Source: Desulfobaccales bacterium (GTDB lineage Bacteria; Desulfobacterota; Desulfobaccia; Desulfobaccales; 0-14-0-80-60-11). From it: a stretch of DNA of 64,000 nt. The DNA is taken from NCBI GenBank assembly GCA_041648175.1, contig JBAZPO010000001.1:310001-374000 (forward strand), given 5' to 3'. A program made the translations under genes and the position numbers. The notes under the pieces were generated by a model, which ran no database searches, was not told where the DNA came from, and saw only the letters and a list, made by a program, of their open reading frames with translations. Below, in pieces: positions 33,920 through 41,070 of the stretch. Position 1 is the first letter of the stretch; each line of letters opens with the position of its first letter.

Positions 33920-35101
33920 TCAGGCGATGGGTCGGTTTCTTGCAGATTTTATCAGGAGTTTACGGCAGAATATATCCGGCCGAAAGCGTTTTTTGATCTC
34001 CAAAAATGACCGGTCCCCCCGCATGATGCGGCAAAAAACCTCCCAGGGGTAATCATAATGCCGCAAGAACCTGAAAGCCAGAGGACCGAGGTAATTGAAT
34101 AGTTTGGAAAACTGGAAGGAGGCCGCCAACTCCGGGGTGATCTTCCGGTCAACCTGGACCTGGTAGTCGTTGAGGGCTCTAGCATCCCCCCGGAAAAATT
34201 TGAGGATCTGGCGGGCCGCCAGGTGAGCACTTTCTAAGGCGAAACAAATACCTTCCCCGGTCCAGAAATCCGTCAAACCCGCGGCATCGCCCACCAGCAG
34301 GACCCGGTCCCGCACGATGGGCTTGGGCGTAATCCGGTGGGGAACAAGATGGGCCGATAAAGACAAGGCGTGCGGCTCCACTCCAAAGTGAGCCAGCAGG
34401 CGGGCCAGGTACGCCTTGAGCGGCGCACCCTGGTGCAGCAGACCTCCAACCCCGATGACCCGGAGATCGCCCCGGGGGAAACCCCAGGCATAACCGTTGG
34501 GAATGCTCCCCATATCCAGAAAAATTGTTTCGGTGAAATCAATGGCGTTTTTGCCTATCAGACTTTGGGGAACCTCCACCTGGACCCCTAAGTGGAAAAA
34601 ATCTACCGGCTGCAGCCCGACGCTGCTGGCTACCCGGCTCCGGGCGCCGTCGGCTCCCACCACGACCCGGGCCTTGAGGCTCCCTTTGGAGGTGGTAATG
34701 GTTACGGCGTCCCCCGGACCGGCAGCTAACTGCTGCAGCCGTTCTCCATCCCTGAAACCGCCCCCGGCGCGCCGCACCCGGTCCACCAGGGCAGCGTCGA
34801 AGCGTTTCCGTTCCACCGTATACATGAGGGACTGAGAGGAGGTTTTGGCAAAAGACTGGCGAAGGCCGAAGCTTAACTTTACCCGGCGAATCTCATTTTC
34901 CAGGACTTCGCCCATATCCGGCGGGAGAAACTTCAAGGCTTTGATCGTCAGGCCACCGCCGCAGACTTTGACCCTGGGAAAGACTGCCTTATCGATGAGG
35001 ACAGGCTTAAGCCCGCCTTGCGCCAGCTCAAGGGCCAGGGTTGCTCCGGCGGGGCCGGCGCCGATGATGGCGACCTCATGCGTCACCTCCGGGAGAGTCA
35101 T
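33920..35101 (-). CDS. Geranylgeranyl reductase family FAD-dependent oxidoreductase
   Basis: This 393-aa flavoprotein has an N-terminal Rossmann FAD motif GAGPAGATLALELA, then DKAVFPRVKVCGGGLT (the conserved CGGGL of the family), VVGADGARSRVA and the second FAD site LLVGDAAGLTDFWTGEGI. Members reduce isoprenoid chains of chlorophyll, archaeal lipids or quinones; in non-photosynthetic bacteria many act on menaquinone or unknown polyprenyls. The substrate here is unknown. It is first in a minus-strand operon-like series (this gene, GDPD, aconitase). Confidence 0.82.
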   Translation of the reverse strand: MTLPEVTHEVAIIGAGPAGATLALELAQGGLKPVLIDKAVFPRVKVCGGGLTIKALKFLPPDMGEVLENEIRRVKLSFGLRQSFAKTSSQSLMYTVERKRFDAALVDRVRRAGGGFRDGERLQQLAAGPGDAVTITTSKGSLKARVVVGADGARSRVASSVGLQPVDFFHLGVQVEVPQSLIGKNAIDFTETIFLDMGSIPNGYAWGFPRGDLRVIGVGGLLHQGAPLKAYLARLLAHFGVEPHALSLSAHLVPHRITPKPIVRDRVLLVGDAAGLTDFWTGEGICFALESAHLAARQILKFFRGDARALNDYQVQVDRKITPELAASFQFSKLFNYLGPLAFRFLRHYDYPWEVFCRIMRGDRSFLEIKKRFRPDIFCRKLLIKSARNRPIA

Positions 35102-35226
35102 GGTTCACCAGTGCTAGGCTGCATGTCGACGTCGGGGTTGAGGGAAAAAGTAGTTGGCCCTTGTGCCTGGGCATACTTTCGTATAATAGATGAAAGACGG
35201 ATGGCTGGCAAGATTGGTGGACAACG

Positions 35227-35634
35227 ATGAATTGGCTGGGGTTTTCCCTCCTGGCGGTGGGCTTGTGGGGCGTGTGGGGCTTTTTGGGCAAGGTTGCCTC
35301 CCAACATTTGCCCTCCCCCATGATCTATCTTCTGACCATTTCCGGACACCTGGTCGTGGTCGCCTACCTTTTGATGGAGGGGCTAGGCCCGGTCTCCTGG
35401 CAGCCTTGGGGAGTTGGCGCCGCCGTGGGTTCCGGAATTGCCATGGCCGTGGCGCTCCTCTTTTTCCTGGAGGCCCTGGCCCGGGGTCCGGCCCTGGTGG
35501 TGGTGCCCCTCACCGCGCTTTATCCCGCGGTCACTGTGGCTCTGAGCTGGATTTTCCTCCGGGAAGCCCTGACCCTGCGGCACCTGATTGGCCTCGCCCT
35601 GGCGCTGGCAGCCGTCTGGCTACTATCCGAATAA
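35227..35634 (+). CDS. EamA/SMR-type small transporter
   Basis: This 135-aa protein has four predicted membrane helices covering most of its length. GLWGVWGFLGKVAS and the C-terminal LTALYPAVTVALSWIFLREALTLRHLIGLALALAAV match the single EamA-domain (half-size DMT) transporters. Such proteins function as dimers. The substrate is unknown. The gene is divergent from the flavoprotein operon and lies before an AT-rich glycosyltransferase segment. Confidence 0.75.
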   Translation: MNWLGFSLLAVGLWGVWGFLGKVASQHLPSPMIYLLTISGHLVVVAYLLMEGLGPVSWQPWGVGAAVGSGIAMAVALLFFLEALARGPALVVVPLTALYPAVTVALSWIFLREALTLRHLIGLALALAAVWLLSE

Positions 35635-35791
35635 TGCCACCAAATAGGGAACTATCTATTCTGACTCAGTTTTTTGAATAAAGTTGAAATCTCCAATCAA
35701 ATGACCTAAGATATGTACGTGTTTTTCCGACCCCATTTCTCCATATGCACGTTATCCAGACTTTCTGCTTGCGACTCCTAAGATAAGGATT

Positions 35792-37405
35792 ATGGCAGAG
35801 CCCTCCCATCGGGTTTACCGCGTCTTGCCTCTCTTAGCAATTCTTGCTTTGGGGGCCTTTCTTCTGTTGTTTCATTTAGACCATCGGCCCTTCTGGCAGG
35901 ATGAAGCCGAGACCGCCGGTTTGGCCAAAAATGTCCTCAAATATGGCGTGCCTCGGGCCTATGATGAGGTGAATATCATTTCCCAGGAACAGGGGCGTGA
36001 GTATGACCAGAACTATTTATGGCGCTGGTCGCCCTGGCTCCAAATTTATATAGCCGCGGCCGCGTTCAAGATCGGCGGGCTCACCACCTTCGCAGGTCGC
36101 TTGCCCTATGCGATCATGGGGCTGGCGTGCATCTTATTGGTTTATTATTTAGTGAGGCATAATTTTAATAACTACTCGTGGGCCTTAATTTCAGCGGCCC
36201 TCTTAACCTGTTCCGTTCCCTTTCTCCTCTATGCCCGTCAATGCCGATATTACAGCTTGGGTGCTTTACTCACCTTAATTAGTCTTTATGCTTTTAAGGA
36301 TGACTGGGAATCTAAGTTTATTCCGGCTTTATTATTATCATTATCGGCTGGATTACTTTTCCATACAAACTATTTACTATTTTTTACTTTTTTATTGCCT
36401 GCGTTGGTTGCGGCAATTTGGCTATATCCGGAAAAATTGCCTTTAAAGCGAACTGCAATAATTATAATTGCTACGTTGATTATTATTTTACCTGGTTTAT
36501 TCCTATTTAGAATCCAGGCCCAATCCAAAATAATAAACCTGGCTCTGATTCCAAAAAATCTGGAACAATATTTTGGTGGCCTGCTGCAATACCTGATTCC
36601 CCTTCCCCTAACGCTCTACTTGCTGTGGAGATGGCGCCGGGTTTTTCGAGCGCCTCGTGCCGCCCTGCCACAAGAACCGGGAGAGAGATTCGTCCTGTTC
36701 CTCTCCTTAATTATTTTGGGCAACATCTTGTGCCTGTCTCCGGCGCCCCAATGTGAGCATCGCTATTTAATGCACCTCTATCCTTTGTGCGCTATTATCC
36801 TTGGGTGGGTCATTATACAAACCTGGCGTTATTATAAAGTTGCCGGGGTTTTGTTGGCTTTGCTCCTGCTATTTACCAACTGGCTTTATCTGGTGCCCAT
36901 GGATTGGTTGACCATCACCAATCGGCCTACGCTCAATGACCGTAACATGCTCACTTCCCCCAATATTCCCCTCAAGCTCTTTCTTACTGAACTTATCTCC
37001 GGCTACCCCGACGTGAACGGCAGTTACATCCACTTTTTTCAAACTCACGCGCAACCCGGGGATACCATCCTGACCACCTATGGTGATTTGCCTTTACAAT
37101 TCTATACGCCTTTTCGGGTGGTCGGTGGCTTGGAGGGCCCCATTGCCCTCTCTCAATCCCCCGAATGGGTGGTGCCCCGTTGGGTTACCCGATGGAATCG
37201 GACTTATCATTTAAATGAATCGGAGCTTTTCATTAAGGAAAAGCTCCCCCTGGGCTCGGATTATTGCCGGATAGTTTTACCATTTGCGGACGAAGAATTT
37301 GGGAACATCGCCGACCCTTATGCGCATCGCTTCATTCCTGACCCTCAGCCTTTGGCCGAAATCGAAATCTATAAAAAGCTCGGTCCCCGTCAAAATGTTC
37401 GTTAA
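35792..37405 (+). CDS. Glycosyltransferase family 39-like membrane protein
   Basis: This 537-aa protein has about ten hydrophobic segments and a soluble C-terminal part. After the first helix it carries RPFWQDEAETA, the acidic DE motif in the first periplasmic loop of PMT/ArnT-type (GT39) enzymes, which transfer sugars from polyprenyl phosphate to proteins or lipids. The region from about 36120 to 36560 is clearly AT-richer than the chromosome average. The ATG has AAGGA close upstream. It overlaps the next gene by 11 bp. Donor and acceptor are unknown. Confidence 0.75.
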   Translation: MAEPSHRVYRVLPLLAILALGAFLLLFHLDHRPFWQDEAETAGLAKNVLKYGVPRAYDEVNIISQEQGREYDQNYLWRWSPWLQIYIAAAAFKIGGLTTFAGRLPYAIMGLACILLVYYLVRHNFNNYSWALISAALLTCSVPFLLYARQCRYYSLGALLTLISLYAFKDDWESKFIPALLLSLSAGLLFHTNYLLFFTFLLPALVAAIWLYPEKLPLKRTAIIIIATLIIILPGLFLFRIQAQSKIINLALIPKNLEQYFGGLLQYLIPLPLTLYLLWRWRRVFRAPRAALPQEPGERFVLFLSLIILGNILCLSPAPQCEHRYLMHLYPLCAIILGWVIIQTWRYYKVAGVLLALLLLFTNWLYLVPMDWLTITNRPTLNDRNMLTSPNIPLKLFLTELISGYPDVNGSYIHFFQTHAQPGDTILTTYGDLPLQFYTPFRVVGGLEGPIALSQSPEWVVPRWVTRWNRTYHLNESELFIKEKLPLGSDYCRIVLPFADEEFGNIADPYAHRFIPDPQPLAEIEIYKKLGPRQNVR

Positions 37406-37940
37406 ATCAACAAAAATACGGAGGTTTTTTCTTACCGCGGGCCTTGTGGCGGTAATGGTTCAGGGCTTGTGGCAACTGCCCGATTTTCAGGATTATTTTT
37501 TTCCAGATAATTATTGGGCAGTAAAGGTTCAGGCTGTTAATAATGAGGATTGGCACATAAGGGATGGCTTACCATCTTTGCAGTATAGAATTGATTATCT
37601 CGAATGGTCTCTGGCTCATAGACAATCTCCTCAGGCTTTTTCTGTAGACTGGATGCTCCACCTACCCTTCTCTGAATGTATCAGAGCATTTTCGCCAAAA
37701 TTTGCATGGAATATTAATATGTACTTGGCCTACAAGACCCAAGTTAAGGTGCAGAGAAAACTTAAGAATCTCGAGGCCCTGTTCAATAATATTCCATCCA
37801 ACAAAAAACAGCAATTTATGCGTAATCGTAATGATGAATTGATGAATGACAAAGAATTCGAAAAAAAAATAACTTCATACAATGAGGAACTTGATAAATT
37901 AAAGAACAAATTAGATGAACTGAGTAAAGTATCTTATTAA
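37395..37940 (+). CDS. Unknown protein with N-terminal membrane anchor and coiled coil
   Basis: 181 aa from ATG 37395, which overlaps the end of the GT39 gene by 11 bp; the longer frame from 37284 would lie within that gene. One membrane helix near residues 9-27 is followed by a soluble region and a Lys/Glu/Asn-rich C terminus (about 120-181) that looks coiled-coil (KKITSYNEELDKLKNKLDEL). I do not recognise a family. Low GC and the overlap suggest it was acquired with its neighbours. Confidence 0.5.
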   Translation: MFVKSTKIRRFFLTAGLVAVMVQGLWQLPDFQDYFFPDNYWAVKVQAVNNEDWHIRDGLPSLQYRIDYLEWSLAHRQSPQAFSVDWMLHLPFSECIRAFSPKFAWNINMYLAYKTQVKVQRKLKNLEALFNNIPSNKKQQFMRNRNDELMNDKEFEKKITSYNEELDKLKNKLDELSKVSY

Positions 37941-37974
37941 TAATCTATTATATTAATTTGCTATTCTCCCGTTC

Positions 37975-38520
37975 ATGAAATATTTATCTCATATTTTCAA
38001 AACCTCACTACTTAATAGACTTGCCTTTTATGTCCTGTTAGGCTCCTGTGCCTTCGTTGTTCTTTTATGGTCCCCAAATGTTTTGGGCAAGCGTATCGAT
38101 TATTGGAATAAGATCATAATCTTCTTATTACCTTGGGGTATGCTTTGGCTGGTTTACTCTTGGCAGGTTCTTACAGACAAAAATCATCGCTGTGAAATAA
38201 TCTTAATAGTCTCGATAATTACTCTTGGAGTAATTAATGCATTCTTGAGCGATGCTGTCGCTAAATCTACTCCGCAGATGCGAGACTTCCTGGTCACTGG
38301 CGTCTTCGCATCCTTGCGGTCCTCAACGTCCACCGGAGTCACTGATTGGTACCGGCTGCTCGTCCTGTTCGGCCTGCTATCCATATCTATGAGTTACGAC
38401 TCCCTCCTTTTTCCTCCGATTAACTGGCTTTTTCATGTACAGTTGGGGATCATGGCCGGATATTATGCCTCCAACCAGGCCAGCGGCTCAATCAGCTGCC
38501 AGCCCCAGATTGCAACTTAA
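37975..38520 (+). CDS. Unknown multi-pass membrane protein
   Basis: This 181-aa protein has about five hydrophobic stretches (17-33, 47-63, 74-90, 127-137, 147-162). No motif I can assign is seen. It is AT-richer than the flanking dcw genes and is the last of three genes in the 35.8-38.5 kb segment. It could be an accessory membrane subunit for the upstream glycosyltransferase; this is only context. Confidence 0.45.
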   Translation: MKYLSHIFKTSLLNRLAFYVLLGSCAFVVLLWSPNVLGKRIDYWNKIIIFLLPWGMLWLVYSWQVLTDKNHRCEIILIVSIITLGVINAFLSDAVAKSTPQMRDFLVTGVFASLRSSTSTGVTDWYRLLVLFGLLSISMSYDSLLFPPINWLFHVQLGIMAGYYASNQASGSISCQPQIAT

Positions 38521-38529
38521 AAGCTCACT

Positions 38530-38985
38530 ATGACCAACGACCAGACCTTTCCTAAGCGCGAGGCCAGCCGAATTCTCGGCTTGGATATGGGCGAGAAACG
38601 TATCGGCTTGGCCGTGAGCGATCCTTTGGGGATCACGGCCCAAGGCCTGGAGGTGTGGATTCGCCGGAACCGCCAGGCTGACCTGGACCACATCCTTCAG
38701 ATCGCCCGTGAATATCAGGTGCAGCAGATCGTGGTAGGCCTGCCCCGCCATATGGATGGCCGCCTGGGGGATGCCGCGACGAGCATCATGGAGTTCGCCG
38801 GCGCGCTCGGTGAGGCCCTGAAGGTTGAGGTCATCCCTTGGGATGAACGCCTCACCACTGCTGCGGCCGAACGGGTGCTGATACAGGCGGACGTAAGTCG
38901 CCGGCGTCGGCGCCAGGTGGTGGATCAATTGGCCGCCGTGCTCATCTTGCAGAGTTACCTGGACTCCCTCGGGCTAAACTTATAG
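38530..38985 (+). CDS. ruvX: RuvX/YqgF family nuclease
   Basis: This 151-aa RNase H-fold protein has LGLDMGEKRIGLAVSD at 15-30 (first acidic residue), VVGLPRHMDGRLG (typical YqgF loop) and PWDERLTTAAAER with the second acidic site, then a final acidic residue in VDQLAAVLILQSYLD. The family is linked to 16S rRNA 5'-end maturation and Holliday-junction processing. Length and motif order are normal. It lies upstream of mraZ, separated by a terminator-like hairpin and the mraZ promoter. Confidence 0.9.
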   Translation: MTNDQTFPKREASRILGLDMGEKRIGLAVSDPLGITAQGLEVWIRRNRQADLDHILQIAREYQVQQIVVGLPRHMDGRLGDAATSIMEFAGALGEALKVEVIPWDERLTTAAAERVLIQADVSRRRRRQVVDQLAAVLILQSYLDSLGLNL

Positions 38986-39067
38986 TCCACAAATTTCAGA
39001 TAGCCGCGGCAATGCGGTACTCCTCGTCGGAAGCGGTATCCCTCCCCAGAGTTCGTAAGCCTAGGCC

Positions 39068-39092
39068 GGCTTGGCTCAACCCAAGCCCTTTT
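39068..39092 (+). terminator. Intrinsic terminator after ruvX
   Basis: GGCTTGG (39068-39074) pairs with CCAAGCC (39081-39087), followed by CTTTT. A second hairpin, CCCCTG-AAA-CAGGGG, lies at 39168-39182. The rest of the 38986-39275 gap is AT-rich without a gene. Confidence 0.55.
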
Positions 39093-39275
39093 CATATACC
39101 ATATTGATATTATTGCATAATATTCACAGTCGTCAAAATTCTAACAAACCATCCTGATATTCCCGTTCCCCTGAAACAGGGGTCTACGATCCTGCTACCC
39201 CCTCTTTTCCCGGAATCTTGCGACCCGGAGGACCTTTCTTCGGGGGATATTTTTCTTCTATTCTTATCTTTTCTC

Positions 39276-39305
39276 TTGACATTTCCCTAATAAAGGGCAT
39301 ATTTT
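39276..39305 (+). promoter_or_regulatory. Promoter of the mraZ/dcw operon
   Basis: TTGACA (39276-39281) with TATTTT (39300-39305) at 18-base spacing, or CATATT (39298-39303) at 16. It lies directly upstream of the MraZ boxes. Confidence 0.6.
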
Positions 39306-39315
39306 GACAACATGT

Positions 39316-39350
39316 GGGAAAAAGTGGAATAGAGTGGGATTTGATGGGGG
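39316..39350 (+). promoter_or_regulatory. Four MraZ-binding boxes, 10-nt period
   Basis: GTGGGA, GTGGAA, GTGGGA and ATGGGG begin at 39316, 39326, 39336 and 39346, exactly ten bases apart, between the promoter and the mraZ start. Direct TGGG repeats with this period are the known operator of MraZ, which represses its own dcw operon. Confidence 0.85.
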
Positions 39351-39359
39351 CTGGGAACC

Positions 39360-39794
39360 ATGTTTACCGGTAGCTATTTCCACACTATGGATAACAAGGG
39401 ACGGGTAAGCATTCCGGCCCGCTACCGGGAGACCCTCAAGGATCGCAAGGATCGTCATATAATCATTACCAACTGGGAAGGTTACGTCCTGGCTTTCCCG
39501 CAATCAGAATGGCTTAAATTCGAAGAAGGGCTGGCCGCGAAGCCGATACTGGACAATCGGGTAAGAGCTTTGCAGCGGTTCATAATTTCCGGCGCCGAGG
39601 AGTGTTCCCTGGATCGCCAGGGCCGCATCCTCGTGTCCCAAAATCTCCGGGACTACGCCAAGCTTAACCGGGAGGTCTGTTTGGTGGGGGCCATCCGCTG
39701 TTTTGAAATTTGGGACCGTAGCACCTTCGAGTCCCATCGCAAGCACTTGGAAGAAACTATCGATGAAGGGATGTTGCACGAATTACTGATCTAA
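39360..39794 (+). CDS. mraZ: Transcriptional regulator MraZ
   Basis: This 144-aa AbrB/SpoVT-fold protein has two tandem MraZ repeats: FHTMDNKGRVSIPARYRE at the start and ECSLDRQGRILVSQNLRDYA in the middle, each with the D-x-(K/Q)-GR-(V/I) signature. MraZ forms a ring and binds repeated TGGGN boxes to repress the dcw operon; four such boxes lie 10-44 bases upstream. It is the first gene of the dcw cluster, followed after 17 bp by rsmH. Confidence 0.95.
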   Translation: MFTGSYFHTMDNKGRVSIPARYRETLKDRKDRHIIITNWEGYVLAFPQSEWLKFEEGLAAKPILDNRVRALQRFIISGAEECSLDRQGRILVSQNLRDYAKLNREVCLVGAIRCFEIWDRSTFESHRKHLEETIDEGMLHELLI

Positions 39795-39811
39795 TCACAG
39801 TCCACAATCCG

Positions 39812-40702
39812 GTGCATGAACCGGTGATGGTGGGGGAGGTACTGGTGGGCTTGAATTGCCGGTCCGGCCGCCTGTATGTGGATGGCACCGTGGGTGAGGG
39901 GGGGCATGCCGCGGCCATTCTGGACCACTGTGGCCCGGAGGGGGAGCTCTGGGGCCTCGATCGCGATCCAAACGTTCTCCGGGCGGCAGCAAGCCGGCTG
40001 GCCCACCACACCTCCAGATTTCAACTATTCCACCGCTCTTACGCCCAGTTGGGAGAACTGCTGGAAGAAACCCAGCGCCCAGGTGTGGCAGGCATCTTGC
40101 TGGACCTGGGCCTGTCTTCCTTTCAGTTGCAGCAGTCTGAACGTGGTTTTTCTTTTGCCGGGGATGAACCCCTGGACATGCGGTTTAATTCGGAAGGGTC
40201 AGGGCCTACGGCTGCAACATTATTGAACCGCGCCACCCAGGCCGAGTTAGAAAGAATTTTCTGGGAGTATGGCGAAGAGCATCGAGCCCGGCGCCTGGCG
40301 CGTCTGGTGGTGGAGGAAAGACGCCGCCACCCCTTCCAAACAACGCATCAGTTGGTAAAAGTGTCGGAAAAGGCCCAGGGACCCGGAGGGCGCAGGGGGA
40401 GACTGCATCCAGCTACCCGGGTCTTCCAGGCCTTACGCATAGCCGTGAACCTGGAGTTGGAGGAGCTGGCCTTTTTTCTGGACCACGCCCCAGCCTGGCT
40501 GGAGCCCGGCGGGCGCCTGGTGGTCATCTCTTACCACTCCCTGGAAGACCGCCTGGTTAAGCATCGCATGGTGGCCTGGGAACGAGCCGGAGTGATGGCT
40601 CGCCTTACCCGCAAGCCTCTCACCCCGACCTTGGCCGAAATCAAGGCCAACCCTCGGGCCCGCAGCGCCAAATTGCGTATTGCCGAGAAAATGGTCCATT
40701 AA
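39812..40702 (+). CDS. rsmH: 16S rRNA m4C1402 methyltransferase
   Basis: This 296-aa SAM-dependent methyltransferase N4-methylates C1402 of 16S rRNA in the P site. Visible features are HEPVMVGEVLVGL at the very N terminus, DGTVGEGGHAAAIL (SAM motif I), DLGLSSFQLQQSERGFSF and VISYHSLEDRLVK with the C-terminal ARSAKLRIAEK. The start is GTG 39812, since the conserved HxPVM block begins at codon 2 and no earlier start fits. It sits in the standard dcw position between mraZ and ftsL. Confidence 0.95.
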   Translation: MHEPVMVGEVLVGLNCRSGRLYVDGTVGEGGHAAAILDHCGPEGELWGLDRDPNVLRAAASRLAHHTSRFQLFHRSYAQLGELLEETQRPGVAGILLDLGLSSFQLQQSERGFSFAGDEPLDMRFNSEGSGPTAATLLNRATQAELERIFWEYGEEHRARRLARLVVEERRRHPFQTTHQLVKVSEKAQGPGGRRGRLHPATRVFQALRIAVNLELEELAFFLDHAPAWLEPGGRLVVISYHSLEDRLVKHRMVAWERAGVMARLTRKPLTPTLAEIKANPRARSAKLRIAEKMVH

Positions 40703-40719
40703 CTTTGGAGGTATGGGGG

Positions 40720-41070
40720 ATGCCTAACAATCTGACTCTCCGGTTGAGCACTGCCGGTCAGGTGTTCATTTCCAAAAACCGCAAGGTTGGCCACCCCTGG
40801 CGTTGGAGCAGGATTGTGGTGAGCATAGTGGTCCTGGCTGCGGCGGGGGTCTTTTTCACCTCCCTCTTCCTGGCCTGGGGCGACCTGCAGTATATCACTC
40901 AGAACTATCAGATTTCTCAGGCCCAGGAGATCCAGAAGCAGTATTTGGAGATGAACCGCAAGCTCCGTATTGAGCTGTCGTGTCTCACCTCCATCCACCG
41001 CCTGGAGCAGCTGGCGGCCCAGTATGACATGGTGGCGCCTCAGCCCACCCAGGTTGTGAATCTGCCGTGA
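40720..41070 (+). CDS. ftsL: Cell division protein FtsL
   Basis: This 116-aa bitopic membrane protein has a basic cytoplasmic head, one membrane helix at about residues 29-54 (RIVVSIVVLAAAGVFFTSLF) and a periplasmic heptad-like coiled coil ending in SIHRLEQLAAQYDMVAP. FtsL pairs with FtsB and activates FtsWI. Sequence conservation in this family is low, so the call rests on layout and position between rsmH and ftsI. ATG 40720 follows GGAGG by eight bases and is preferred over the TTG at 40705. Its stop overlaps the ftsI start (GTGA). Confidence 0.8.
   Translation: MPNNLTLRLSTAGQVFISKNRKVGHPWRWSRIVVSIVVLAAAGVFFTSLFLAWGDLQYITQNYQISQAQEIQKQYLEMNRKLRIELSCLTSIHRLEQLAAQYDMVAPQPTQVVNLP

Noticed and set aside
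37284..37394. N-terminal extension of the 181-aa unknown protein
   Set aside because: It lies wholly inside the GT39 gene in another frame; ATG 37395 gives a normal membrane anchor at the start.
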